Positions 38,939 to 48,066 of a stretch of 64,000 bases of DNA are shown in pieces (the first letter of the stretch is position 1; each line of letters starts with the position of its first letter). Source of the stretch: CAIKMD01 sp035605975. Its GTDB lineage: Bacteria > Pseudomonadota > Alphaproteobacteria > ATCC43930 > CGMCC-115725. Under the pieces are notes generated by a model. The model did not search any database. It saw only the letters and a program-made list of their open reading frames with translations, and was not told the origin of the DNA. Where the stretch lies: positions 5,137-69,136 of the forward strand of contig DATNGG010000085.1 in assembly GCA_035605975.1 (NCBI GenBank). Direction: 5' to 3'. A program made the position numbers and the translations under genes.

Positions 38939-39927
38939 CGCGCCACACCGTCGCGCAGGCGGATGCGCCCCTTGGTCTCGAACAGCAACGTCGCCGGCGC
39001 GGTTCTGCGCGTGCCGAAAGTATGCTCGATGCCGTATGGCATGCAGTAGAGCGTGCCCGCCGGCGCTTCGATATAGCCGAGCTCGGTCCGCTGATCGGCA
39101 TCGCCCGAATGAACGAAGTGGATCTCGTTCCGCACATTGTTGCGGTGATAGAAGGGCGGGCCTTCGCCCTCGCCCTGCTTGCTGATGTCGAGATCGAGAA
39201 GATCGTTGGTGAAGAGACGCAGCGGCCGATGTGTCCCCGGGATGTCGTTGGGAATGTCGGCGATGTCAATCGCGTAGACCAGTTCATGAGCGCCGACGAC
39301 CTCTTTGATGCGCAGCGGGTCGTAGTCGCGCTTGACGCGTGCCGTCCAATCGAGACCGTTGATACGCTCTTCCCAAAACCCGCCCGCGACGCTCTGGGGC
39401 GGCAGCGGGAAGCGCGGCTTCGTCGTGCGGAGCTGCACCGTCGGCCAGTGCTCGCTCGGGCGCAGCTCGACTTCGCTCTCCAAGATGAAGTCGAACAGCT
39501 CGCCGCCTTCGGGAACGACGCGATAGCGGACACCGCGCGCGATATGAATGAAACGGCCCGGCACCGCGTCGATGACGCCAAGCTCGGTCAAGAAGCGGCC
39601 TTTGCCGCGATGGATGAAGTGGAGCTCCTCATGCGCGGTGGAACGCCAAGTATAGGGCATCGGCGCAGCGCGCTTGCTTACCTTGAAGCGCATCCGGTCG
39701 AGATCCGCGAGAACCATCGCTTCCGCCGCGGGATCGAGGGCATCGGGCGCCGCCACGGCCTCGAGCGCGACGCGCCAGAAGGGGATGTCTCCCGAAAAGG
39801 ATTCGGCGCCGAAGAATTGCTGGTCCTTCACGTCCATCGCGATGCGGTCGCCGCAATCGATCTTCTCGAGCATTTCGCCCGCTTTGATCTCGTGCCCGCG
39901 CGTCAGAATCGTCCGTGCAACCGCCAT
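38935..39927 (-). CDS. Bicupin protein resembling homogentisate 1,2-dioxygenase
   Basis: 330 aa with two cupin-like halves. The N-terminal half has RSTAHEELHFIHRGKG (about 90-110); the C-terminal half has PPFYHRNNVRNEIHFVHSG (about 255-275) and GTLYCMPYGIEHTF. The PPxYHRN-x-E-H pattern echoes the iron site of homogentisate dioxygenase, though spacing differs by one residue. A ring-cleaving or related iron-dependent oxygenase role fits the neighbouring uptake genes. It is first in the bicupin, binding protein, hydrolase operon. Confidence 0.65.
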   Translation of the reverse strand: MAVARTILTRGHEIKAGEMLEKIDCGDRIAMDVKDQQFFGAESFSGDIPFWRVALEAVAAPDALDPAAEAMVLADLDRMRFKVSKRAAPMPYTWRSTAHEELHFIHRGKGRFLTELGVIDAVPGRFIHIARGVRYRVVPEGGELFDFILESEVELRPSEHWPTVQLRTTKPRFPLPPQSVAGGFWEERINGLDWTARVKRDYDPLRIKEVVGAHELVYAIDIADIPNDIPGTHRPLRLFTNDLLDLDISKQGEGEGPPFYHRNNVRNEIHFVHSGDADQRTELGYIEAPAGTLYCMPYGIEHTFGTRRTAPATLLFETKGRIRLRDGVAR

Positions 39928-40087
39928 CCTGACCTCCTCTTTCTATCGCTCCCTAGCGTTCGCTGACGTGCTCGTTTCTCGAACACCCTTCTAAGTAGAG
40001 CGCTGTCGCGCCCCGTCGTCTGCAGCGAAAAGCATCCGCGTTGTCGCATATTTCTTCTTGCCGTAAAAGGGGATTTCATCCACGGTT

Positions 40088-40108
40088 CAACACGCTCCTA
40101 TCGTGTTG
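40088..40108. promoter_or_regulatory. Inverted repeat in divergent importer promoter
   Basis: CAACACG and CGTGTTG form perfect 7 bp arms around seven bases. It lies 32 bp before the ATPase gene start and 160 bp from the bicupin start, a natural place for a repressor or activator of both operons. Confidence 0.4.
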
Positions 40109-40140
40109 TTGTCGAGATTTCATCGGCGAGGCAGGGCGCC

Positions 40141-40950
40141 GTGGAAGTGCCAGTTCCATCAGAACAACACCGCGCTCGGACAACGGAGCCGTTCATCGAG
40201 GCCCGCGGCGTGCGGATGAATTTCGGCAGCACTCTCGCGCTCGATCACGTCGATCTGGCAGTTCGTGAGCACGAATTCTTCACGATCGTCGGCCCGAGCG
40301 GTTGCGGAAAAAGCACGCTGCTGCTGCTCGCGGCCGGCCTTTTGGCTCCGAGCGCTGGCGCGCTGCTGATCGAAGGGCGCCCGGTGCGCGGCGCCTACAC
40401 CAGCGCTGGCATCGCCTTCCAGCATCATAACTTGCTCGAATGGCGCTCGGTGCTGGGCAACGTTCTCTTGCCGCTGGAAATCCGACGCATCGAGACAGAG
40501 CACTACCTCGCCCGGGCGAAGCGGCTCCTGAGTCTTGTCGGGCTCGATGGGTTCGAGGATCACTACCCTTATCAATTATCGGGCGGCATGCGCCAGCGCG
40601 CCGCGATCTGCCGCGCACTCGTCTGCGATTTACCGCTTCTCCTGCTAGACGAACCGTTCGGTGCGCTCGACGCGCTCAGCCGTGAGGAGCATCAGCTCAT
40701 GCTCCAGGACCTCTGGATGCGCGAGCGGAAGACCGTCCTTCTCATCACGCATGATGTGCGCGAAGCGATCCTGCTCTCGGATCGGATCGCGGTGATGTCG
40801 CCGCGGCCGGGACGAATTCTTGACACGGTCCAGATCGATTTGCCGCGGCCGCGCCGGCAAGACATTAGCGAGACGCCGGCCTTCATCGACTACTCCCGAC
40901 GCATTCGGGCCATGCTCTTCGCGCGGGAGACCGGGAGCGGCAGGTCATGA
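40141..40950 (+). CDS. NitT/TauT-type ABC transporter ATPase (GTG start)
   Basis: 269 aa. Walker A GPSGCGKSTLLLL, Q-loop FQHHNLLEWRSV, signature LSGGMRQRAAICRAL, Walker B LLLLDEPFGALDA and switch His LLITHDVREA are intact. No suitable ATG precedes the conserved start, so the GTG at 40141, with GAGGCAGGG upstream, is used. It overlaps the permease gene by ATGA. With the permease and the divergent binding protein it forms one importer. Confidence 0.85.
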   Translation: MEVPVPSEQHRARTTEPFIEARGVRMNFGSTLALDHVDLAVREHEFFTIVGPSGCGKSTLLLLAAGLLAPSAGALLIEGRPVRGAYTSAGIAFQHHNLLEWRSVLGNVLLPLEIRRIETEHYLARAKRLLSLVGLDGFEDHYPYQLSGGMRQRAAICRALVCDLPLLLLDEPFGALDALSREEHQLMLQDLWMRERKTVLLITHDVREAILLSDRIAVMSPRPGRILDTVQIDLPRPRRQDISETPAFIDYSRRIRAMLFARETGSGRS

Positions 40951-41735
40951 GTCGATGGCGGCGAATAGCACCCCCGCTGGTCTTCGCGCTGGCAGTTCTG
41001 GTGCTTTGGGAGGGCGGCGTGGATTTCTTTCGCGTGCCCGACATTCTGCTACCGGCGCCCTCCAAGGTGGTCGAGGGCATGGTCACGAGTTGGCCGCTCT
41101 ATTTACGCCACACTTGGCCGACCTTGAGCGAGATCCTTCTGGGATACGTCATTGCGATGGTCCTCGGCACGCTCTGCGGCATGGTGATCGCCTTCTCGCG
41201 ATTGCTCGGCAATGCGATTTATCCCGCGCTCGTCGCCACGCAGATCATGCCGAAAGTCGCCTTCGCGCCCTTGCTCGTCGTCTGGTTCGGCTTCGGGCTG
41301 ATGCCGAAGCTCATTCTCGTGGCGCTGATCGCGTTCTTTCCGATCGTCATCAACACCGTCGTCGCACTCAACATGACGATGCAGGAATCGCTCTATCTTT
41401 TCCGCTCGATGGGCGCGAGCGCGGTTCAGACCTTCTTCAAGCTTCGCTTGCCGGCAGCGCTGCCGGTCTATTTCGCAGGGCTCAAGATCGCCGCGACCTT
41501 CTCGATCGTCGGTGTCGTCGTCGCCGAATTCTACAGCTCCGATCGCGGTCTCGGTTATCTCCTGCTGATCGAGGTGTCGAACGGGGATACGACGCGCGCC
41601 TTCGGCTCGATCGCTTATCTGACGATTCTCGGCCTCATCGCCTTCGGCAGCGTGGCATTGATCGAGCGTCTGCTGGTGCCCGCCCATATGCTGAAGCGCT
41701 TCGACGAATCTCCGGCCGCGAGGGCGTCGAGCTAG
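40947..41735 (+). CDS. ABC transporter permease, NitT/TauT type
   Basis: 262 aa with about six helices; the EAA loop is around LFRSMGASAVQTFFKLRLPAA (about 145-165). Only one permease gene is present in this system, so it probably forms a homodimer. The ATG overlaps the ATPase stop. Its own stop overlaps the convergent isochorismatase stop by 4 bp. Confidence 0.85.
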   Translation: MSRWRRIAPPLVFALAVLVLWEGGVDFFRVPDILLPAPSKVVEGMVTSWPLYLRHTWPTLSEILLGYVIAMVLGTLCGMVIAFSRLLGNAIYPALVATQIMPKVAFAPLLVVWFGFGLMPKLILVALIAFFPIVINTVVALNMTMQESLYLFRSMGASAVQTFFKLRLPAALPVYFAGLKIAATFSIVGVVVAEFYSSDRGLGYLLLIEVSNGDTTRAFGSIAYLTILGLIAFGSVALIERLLVPAHMLKRFDESPAARASS

Positions 41736-42436
41736 CGGCTCGAACCGCGCTGCCGCTCGGCCGCCGCGGGCGCCAAGACCTCGCTCACCACCTCCTCGGT
41801 CGTGCGCACATCGCCGAAGCTTTGATAGAACGAGGTGAGTCCCGCGAGGTGATCCTCCGGATAGCGCGCGCCATTGGCGTCCGAGACCATGATGACCTTG
41901 TAATCGAGCATCATGGCGTCGCGCGCGGCGCTCTCGCAGCACATATTGGTCGCCGTGCCGGTGACGATCAAACTGTCGATGGCGCGGCGCTTCAGCACCG
42001 TGTCGAGATTGGAAGCGCCCGGGATGAACGGGCTGAAGCGGCTTTTATAGACGATCTCGTCGCCGTCGCGGATCTCGAGGTCGCGGTGAAATTCATGTCC
42101 GGGATGGCCCGGCGAGAGCTGATCGCGGTGATTGGCCGCCTTCGGCGCGGTGAAGAAGTGGTCGTGATAAATCCGCCACCGGCTTTCCCCCGCGCTTCCC
42201 GCGGTCATGCCGAGCCAGATGACGCAGCCGCCGCGCGCGCGAAGCTCCTGCGCGAGCCGGTTGATATTGGGGATGATGCCGACAACGGATTCGATTTCGC
42301 CGACATAGAAATTCTGCATATCGACGATGAGCAGGGCGGTCCGCCGCGGATCGAAGCGATCGAACACCGCAAGCTTTCCGCGCTTGGCGAGCACCCGATC
42401 GATGACATATTGCGGAAACCCGTAGGGCGTTTCCAT
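41732..42436 (-). CDS. Isochorismatase-family cysteine hydrolase
   Basis: 234 aa. The triad is visible: Asp in LLIVDMQNFYV, Lys in YKSRFSPFI and Cys in ATNMCCESAARDAM, with the GTATN cis-peptide turn. The family hydrolyses amides such as N-carbamoylsarcosine, nicotinamide, ureidoacrylate or maleamate. Beside the bicupin importer it could act on a ring-cleavage amide. It converges on the permease and is divergent from the NRAMP gene. Confidence 0.85.
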   Translation of the reverse strand: METPYGFPQYVIDRVLAKRGKLAVFDRFDPRRTALLIVDMQNFYVGEIESVVGIIPNINRLAQELRARGGCVIWLGMTAGSAGESRWRIYHDHFFTAPKAANHRDQLSPGHPGHEFHRDLEIRDGDEIVYKSRFSPFIPGASNLDTVLKRRAIDSLIVTGTATNMCCESAARDAMMLDYKVIMVSDANGARYPEDHLAGLTSFYQSFGDVRTTEEVVSEVLAPAAAERQRGSSR

Positions 42437-42566
42437 GCGCCGTCTCTCCCGTTTTCTCTTGTCTCAATCTACTCTCATGGGGCAGAGACCGGAAATGATC
42501 TAATCTCACGCTGCGCGGGAGAGGCTGATCTCCATCGCCGGTAGAGCGGGAAGGGATGGCCGTGGC

Positions 42567-43820
42567 ATGCTGAAAACGATGCTGCGCAGGCTGGGACCGG
42601 GTATCATCACCGGCGCCGCGGACGACGATCCGAGCGGGATTGCGACCTACTCGCAAGCGGGAGCGCAGTTCGGGTTTGGCTTGGCTTGGACCTTGATCCT
42701 CACCCTCCCGCTCATGGCCGCCATCCAGATCATCAGTGCCTGCATTGGCTGGGAGACTCGCGCCGGGCTCGCCAAAAACATCGCGGCGCAGCTGCCGAAT
42801 TTCGTCGTCTATCTGCTGATCCTGCTGCTCGTGACCGCCAACACGATCAACATTGCCGCCGATCTCGCGGCGATGGGTGACGCCCTTCGCCTGGTGATCG
42901 GCGGCCCGGCGGTGCTTTATGCGCTCGTCTTCGGTGCGGGTTGTCTCGCCGCCGAGATCATCGTGCCTTATCATACCTATGCCGGCTACCTCAAATTCCT
43001 GACGCTCGGCCTTTTCTCTTATGTCGCGACCGCCTTCAGCGTGCATGTTCCCTGGGGCGAGGTCGTCCTCGCCACTTTCGTGCCAAGGGTCGCGCCCGAC
43101 CACGAGGCGGTCCTGACGATCGTCGCGATCTTCGGCACGACCATCAGCCCCTATCTCTTCTTTTGGCAGGCCTCGCAGGAGGCGGAGGAATCGCGATTGA
43201 GTTACCGGCGCCTGCACGGTGTGCGGGAGCTGCGCCCCGGCGCGCAGTTCAAGCACATTGCCGCGGACACCTGGACCGGCATGACGGTTTCCAATCTGGT
43301 CGGGTGGTTCATCATCGTAACCACGGCGGCGACCCTCAACGCCCATGGCGTCACCAAGATCGATACCGCGGCGCAAGCCGCCGAGGCACTGCGGCCGATC
43401 GCCGGCAACCTGACCTTCGTGCTCTTTGCCGCGGGCATCATCGGTACGGGCTTGCTGGCCGTGCCGGTGCTGGCCGGCTCGGCCGCTTACGGCGTCGCGG
43501 AGGCGTTCGGGCTGCGCGGCAGCCTGGAGTTGCCGGCCAACCGCGCACTCGGCTTCTACGGGACGGTCGGCGCGGCCACGATGGCCGGCGCCGCCCTCAC
43601 CCTTACCAACATCGATCCGATCGCGATGTTGTTCTGGACCGCCGTCATCAATGGCGTCGTCGCCGTGCCGATCATGCTGGTCATGATGGCGATTGTCTCA
43701 AGCCGGCACGGCCGGCGTCTCTTCGCGCTGCCGCGCTGGTTGCGCGTCCTCGGCTGGCTATCCGCCATGCTCATGACCGTGGCCGTCGCTCTGCTGTGCG
43801 GGTCGAGCCTGACCGGCTGA
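42567..43820 (+). CDS. NRAMP-related divalent cation transporter, non-canonical metal motifs
   Basis: 417 aa, about eleven helices. TM1 reads GADDDPSGIATYSQAGAQFG where canonical NRAMP/MntH has DPGN, and TM6 reads GMTVSNLVGWFII in place of the MPHN signature, so the Met-His metal pair is missing. This belongs to a widespread NRAMP-related clade whose cation is not clear, perhaps magnesium or another hard ion. The gene is alone on its strand; the preceding 130 bp separate it from the isochorismatase gene. Confidence 0.82.
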   Translation: MLKTMLRRLGPGIITGAADDDPSGIATYSQAGAQFGFGLAWTLILTLPLMAAIQIISACIGWETRAGLAKNIAAQLPNFVVYLLILLLVTANTINIAADLAAMGDALRLVIGGPAVLYALVFGAGCLAAEIIVPYHTYAGYLKFLTLGLFSYVATAFSVHVPWGEVVLATFVPRVAPDHEAVLTIVAIFGTTISPYLFFWQASQEAEESRLSYRRLHGVRELRPGAQFKHIAADTWTGMTVSNLVGWFIIVTTAATLNAHGVTKIDTAAQAAEALRPIAGNLTFVLFAAGIIGTGLLAVPVLAGSAAYGVAEAFGLRGSLELPANRALGFYGTVGAATMAGAALTLTNIDPIAMLFWTAVINGVVAVPIMLVMMAIVSSRHGRRLFALPRWLRVLGWLSAMLMTVAVALLCGSSLTG

Positions 43821-43826
43821 CGCTTA

Positions 43827-46082
43827 TCAAAGCCCGCGCGCGGGGCCGATCACCCGCGCCACACGGAACCCGCGCAGCTCCGGGCTTTCGATGACCCGCT
43901 GAACGAAGCCCGACGCCTTGATCTCTTCAACGAATTCGCTGACGCAGGCGAGCCGCCCGGCATCGCCTTTGCGCATCGCCATTCCGACGCGATTGACGCC
44001 ATAGGCGTCATCCAGCACGCGAGAACCCGGCAGCCTTGCCGCATAACCGAAAAGCACGTCGCGCGGAAATGCTAGAGCCTGCGCCTTGCCGAGGCGCAGA
44101 CACTCGAACGCTTCCTCTGGCATCGGCGCACTGACCATCCGCGCTTGCTGCAAGACCCGTTCCAGCGCAAGCGCCGAGGCGTGACCTTCGACAACCGCGA
44201 CACCGATCTCCGGCTTGTCCACCTCCGCCGCACTACGAATTTTCGAGCCAGGCGGAACGAGATAGGTGTAGTCGAACTCGAAAATCGCCGGCGAGAAGGC
44301 GAGCTCGCGCACCCGCGAGGGCTCGATGCCGAGAAACGCCACATCGCATTCGCCCGCCTTGAGGCACGCCATGACGCGCGCGGGCGTCGGGTAGCCGACG
44401 ACCTCCAGCGCGATCCCCAAGCGCTCGGCGAGCACCGGCGCGATCTTCAGCGCCGCGAAGCCGGTCCCGAGCCCGCGCAATTCGCCGCTTGCCTCGTCCC
44501 TCGTGTATTGCGGAAGGAAAACCGCCAGCCTGATCTTTCCCGCCTGCACGAGATCGGCAACGCGCGTGTCGCCGCGCGAACGAGCCCCAGGAGCAAGCCT
44601 TGGCATCGATGCGGGAGCCTTGCGGTGATGCGTCGCCTGCTCATAGGCATAAGCGATCTCGATGAGCAGCGGCTCGCTCCACGGCCTGCCGATGATCTGC
44701 AGGCCCGAGGGCAGGTCCTCATAGGTGTAGCCCATCGGCACGACCGCCGCGGGCCAGTGGAGGCCCGAAGCGATCCAAGTCGTTGCGCCGGTGGGCGTGG
44801 TGTTGCGGTCGCCATTGAGCTTCGGCGGATAGGACGCGACCGGCAGAATCAGCGCGTCGATTCGCGCCCGGTCCATCGCCGCGAGATAGGCCTCGCGCAT
44901 GCGGATCTCGAGCGCTTCGAGCGCGCGGACGATCGGATCGCCCTCGCGCGCCGGGGCGGCTGCCGCAGTTTTGAGACCCGCCTCATGCAGCGGATGGAAT
45001 TTTTCCGATGCGACCACCGCGGCTATCGTCTTGGGAAAAGAGGGGCCGGTGGTCGCGAGATAGCGCTCGATCGCCGCGCGCACCTCGCTTTGCGGATGCG
45101 GGTGCGGCGGGAATTGCGCGAAGTCCGGCACGATCAGCGGATCGACGATCTCGGCTCCGAGCGCGCGCAGATCGGCGACCGCGCGATCGAGGAGAGCGGT
45201 GACCTGGGTATCCGATGCCTCGGGCGGGAAGGCCTGACGCAGCACGCCGAGCCGCTTGCCGCGCGCGCCGTCGCGCTTCAAGAACGCGGCGTAGCTCGGC
45301 GGGATTTTCCCCGCGGCTCCCGCCGTCGCGGGATCGGCCGGATCGACGCCGGCAATGACATCGAGCAACGCGGCGAGATCGGCAACATTGCGCGCCATCG
45401 GCCCGGCGGTATCGCGCGCGTCATAAAGCCCGATCATGCCGGCGCGCGAGACCAGCGCCCAGCTCGGCCGCAGCCCGACCAGGGCATTGTTGGAAGAGGG
45501 ATTGCGGATCGAGCCCCAAGTGTCGGAGCCGAGGCCGACCACGCCGAAACTCGCGGCGAGGCCGGCGCCGGTGCCGCCCGAGGAGCCACCGGTCGCATGC
45601 GCCGTGTTGTAGGGATTGCGGGCAAACCCAGGCAGGACCGAATTGATATTGTCGAGCCCGCCCCGCGCCCATTCCGACATCGTCGCCTTCGCGAGGATGA
45701 TGGCGCCGGCTTCGCGCAGCTTGCGCACGGCGGTCGAATCTTTCTCGGGCATCCAGCCGAGAAGCGCGGCGGAGCCGCCGGTGGTCTGGAGCCCGGCGGC
45801 ATCGTAATTGTCCTTCACCAACACGGGAATGCCGTGCAGCGGCCCCAACAGCGTGCCGGTCTTGCGCCAATGCGCATCGAGCGCGGCCGCATCCGCGAGG
45901 GCCTGCGGGTTCGTCATGATGATCGCGCCGAGCGCCGGCCCTTTTCGATCATAGGCGGCGATGCGATCGAGATGCGCCGCGATCACGCCTTCGGCCGTCG
46001 CCCGGCCGTCGCGATAGGCGGCATGGATCGCCTCGATCGTCGTTTCTTCAATGGCAAATGGAGAGGACGCGTCGCTCGTCAT
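43827..46082 (-). CDS. Amidase fused to a C-terminal solute-binding (SBP_bac_3-like) domain
   Basis: 751 aa in one open frame. Residues 1-495 are an amidase-signature enzyme with catalytic Lys near 90 (VLVKDNYD), Ser near 165 (GGSSGGTGAG), and the second Ser region GSDTWGSIRNPSS. From about 515 to the end a periplasmic-binding-type domain follows: IRLAVFLPQYTRDEASGEL, LKAGECDVAFLGIEPSRV, AEVDKPEIGVAVVEGHASAL, DDAYGVNRVGMAM. No signal peptide precedes either part, so the binding domain is cytosolic. I saw no frameshift at the join, though two genes that lost a stop cannot be excluded. Confidence 0.8.
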   Translation of the reverse strand: MTSDASSPFAIEETTIEAIHAAYRDGRATAEGVIAAHLDRIAAYDRKGPALGAIIMTNPQALADAAALDAHWRKTGTLLGPLHGIPVLVKDNYDAAGLQTTGGSAALLGWMPEKDSTAVRKLREAGAIILAKATMSEWARGGLDNINSVLPGFARNPYNTAHATGGSSGGTGAGLAASFGVVGLGSDTWGSIRNPSSNNALVGLRPSWALVSRAGMIGLYDARDTAGPMARNVADLAALLDVIAGVDPADPATAGAAGKIPPSYAAFLKRDGARGKRLGVLRQAFPPEASDTQVTALLDRAVADLRALGAEIVDPLIVPDFAQFPPHPHPQSEVRAAIERYLATTGPSFPKTIAAVVASEKFHPLHEAGLKTAAAAPAREGDPIVRALEALEIRMREAYLAAMDRARIDALILPVASYPPKLNGDRNTTPTGATTWIASGLHWPAAVVPMGYTYEDLPSGLQIIGRPWSEPLLIEIAYAYEQATHHRKAPASMPRLAPGARSRGDTRVADLVQAGKIRLAVFLPQYTRDEASGELRGLGTGFAALKIAPVLAERLGIALEVVGYPTPARVMACLKAGECDVAFLGIEPSRVRELAFSPAIFEFDYTYLVPPGSKIRSAAEVDKPEIGVAVVEGHASALALERVLQQARMVSAPMPEEAFECLRLGKAQALAFPRDVLFGYAARLPGSRVLDDAYGVNRVGMAMRKGDAGRLACVSEFVEEIKASGFVQRVIESPELRGFRVARVIGPARGL

Positions 46083-46144
46083 CAGGGCCTCGCCGCGGAT
46101 AGGGCCGAGCCGATGTCATAGCAGAAACCGCGCGCCCCGGCGCG

Positions 46145-47377
46145 CTAGGAGTCCGCAATCGGCGCCGGCGGCCGCGTCTCCGGCAAGGCGCGCCAGAGCA
46201 CCGCAAGGCCAAGGGCGGCGATGCCGGCGAGGAGTAGGAAGGCCGCGCCATAGCCGACGCTGTCCGTCACATAGCCCGCCAGGCTCGGGCTGATCGAGGC
46301 TCCGACACCCGCTGCCGTGCCGGCGGTGCTGAGCGCCGCGTTGAAATGACCGCTGCGCCGCGTCAGATCGGAGACGACGATCGGCAGCAGAACGCCGATC
46401 ACTGCGGCGGAGATGCCGTCGAGCACCTGAACGCCGACCAGCAGCCAGGGGCTGACGATCGCCGCGAACAGAACACCCCGGATCGGCAGGGCGGCGAAGC
46501 CCAGCACCAGCAAAGGCCGGCGGCCCCATTGCTGCGCCTTGCGCCCGACCCAGGGCGAGAACGCCGCGACGACGATCTGCGGCACGACGATGCAGGCGGC
46601 GATGAGAACGGTCGCCCATTGGTTCGAATGCATGGTGACGACGCTGCCGGCGAGCGGGAGCATGGCGGCATTGCCGAGATGGAAGAGCGCGAGGCAGAGG
46701 CTGAAGATCAGAAGGTTGCGGTTCTTGAGGATATCGACAAGCCGCGCTGGCGCGGCGTTGTCGCCCGCGGGGGGCAATCCGCCGCGCGCGCGTGCCGCAT
46801 CGATGTCGCGCGCCCGGATGCGATAGAGCGCGAGCAGCGCCGGGATCGCCAAGGCCGCCGTCAGCACGAAGACGGCGCGATCCGAGAAGAGGCGCCCGCA
46901 GGCGCCCATCAGCGCGGCGGCGATCGCATTGCCGACCGAGGCGAAGCTCGCATTGCGTCCGAAGCGGGCGCTGATCAAATGCTGCTCGACCAGCCCGATG
47001 GTAATCGCCGCGATCGCCGGACCGAGAAGGCAGCTCGCGATGCCGTGCAGCACCTCGGCGAGCAGCACCAGCGGGAAGACCGGGCGAGCGGCGAGCGCCA
47101 GCGCGGTGCCGGCGATCGCGAGGATCGCAATGGCGGCGACGGAGCGCTTCGCCGCGATCGCGTCGACCAGCACGCCGGCCGGAAACAGCCCGACGAGCGA
47201 GACGACCCCACTGATCGTCAAGACCAGCCCGATATCGACCTGCGGCCAGGCATTGGCGGTGAGATAGACCGAGATGAACGGACCGAAGCCCGTCTGCACA
47301 TTGGCGATGAAGAAATTCAGCCCGTCGAGGCCTTGAAGGCTGGCTCGCGGCGATGCCGCGCGCGAGGGAGAGATCAT
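46145..47377 (-). CDS. MFS transporter
   Basis: 410 aa, about twelve hydrophobic segments. The start MISPSRAASPRASLQGLDGL leads to FFIANVQTGFGPFISVYLTA; loop 2-3 has GVLVDAIAAKRSV, a weak motif A. The closest visible type is an uncharacterised efflux-like MFS group. The ATG at 47377 overlaps the PRC-barrel gene stop by four bases, which fixes it against a much longer frame upstream. The substrate is unknown. Confidence 0.78.
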   Translation of the reverse strand: MISPSRAASPRASLQGLDGLNFFIANVQTGFGPFISVYLTANAWPQVDIGLVLTISGVVSLVGLFPAGVLVDAIAAKRSVAAIAILAIAGTALALAARPVFPLVLLAEVLHGIASCLLGPAIAAITIGLVEQHLISARFGRNASFASVGNAIAAALMGACGRLFSDRAVFVLTAALAIPALLALYRIRARDIDAARARGGLPPAGDNAAPARLVDILKNRNLLIFSLCLALFHLGNAAMLPLAGSVVTMHSNQWATVLIAACIVVPQIVVAAFSPWVGRKAQQWGRRPLLVLGFAALPIRGVLFAAIVSPWLLVGVQVLDGISAAVIGVLLPIVVSDLTRRSGHFNAALSTAGTAAGVGASISPSLAGYVTDSVGYGAAFLLLAGIAALGLAVLWRALPETRPPAPIADS

Positions 47378-47928
47378 TGCGGCGAGTCTGCCGGCAGCGC
47401 CTGTGTGTTGCCCGATGCGCCCATCACGACGACCGGCTTGCCTTCGACATATTCGGGTGCGCGCTTCAATTGGTCGCGCGTCAAGCCGAGCGTCACCTGG
47501 TCGGTCTTGCCCTGCGGCACGAATTTGAGCGCGCTCCAATCGACCGCGATCTTGCGCGTGCCGACGCCGAGAAAGCCGCCGAAATCGATCACGGCCGCGC
47601 GCGGCCGGCCATCGCGGTCGACGATGACGTTGGTGATCGCGCCCATATCCTCGCCGGTGCTGCTCACCACCTTCTTGCCGACGACGCCCTGGATCTCGTC
47701 CTTGCCGAGCACCACCGCATTGCCAGGCGCAGCCGGTGCTTGCGTCTCGGGTGGCGCTTGCGCCGGGGGCGACGCTTGCGCCGGAGGCGGTGCCTCGGCT
47801 GCGGGCGGCTCGGTCCCCGCGCCCGCATCCGCAGCCCAAGCCGCGGCGGGCGCGACAAAGCAACCGATGCCGGCGATAACGAGCAACCCGCCGAGCCTGC
47901 GAAGATTTGCTGTCTGGCGTATGCTCAC
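47374..47928 (-). CDS. Secreted PRC-barrel domain protein
   Basis: About 184 aa. A signal peptide (LGGLLVIAGIGCFVAPAAAW) ends near AWA; a proline- and alanine-rich linker (PPPAQASPPAQAPPETQ) follows, then a PRC-barrel: NAVVLGKDEIQGVVGKKVVS, GAITNVIVDRDGRPRAAVI. PRC-barrels occur in photosynthetic reaction centres and in stress or envelope proteins; here it is periplasmic. GTG at 47928 was chosen by the signal peptide; a longer ATG start (48009) exists. Overlaps the MFS gene by ATGA. Confidence 0.68.
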   Translation of the reverse strand: MSIRQTANLRRLGGLLVIAGIGCFVAPAAAWAADAGAGTEPPAAEAPPPAQASPPAQAPPETQAPAAPGNAVVLGKDEIQGVVGKKVVSSTGEDMGAITNVIVDRDGRPRAAVIDFGGFLGVGTRKIAVDWSALKFVPQGKTDQVTLGLTRDQLKRAPEYVEGKPVVVMGASGNTQALPADSPQ

Positions 47929-48066
47929 CGCCCCACTCGCTCCATGCTCGGGTCGCGCGACGGGCAAAATACCGTCCCCGCCGCTTGCCGCTTTGAGGCT
48001 GCATCGCAATTGCGGCTTTCTCGCGATTGGCGAGGGCGCGATTTCGGCCTTCCGGCCGGAATCGGA

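Noticed and set aside
46145..48004. 619-codon frame beginning upstream of the MFS gene
   Set aside because: The extra N-terminal part is the shifted frame of the PRC-barrel gene.
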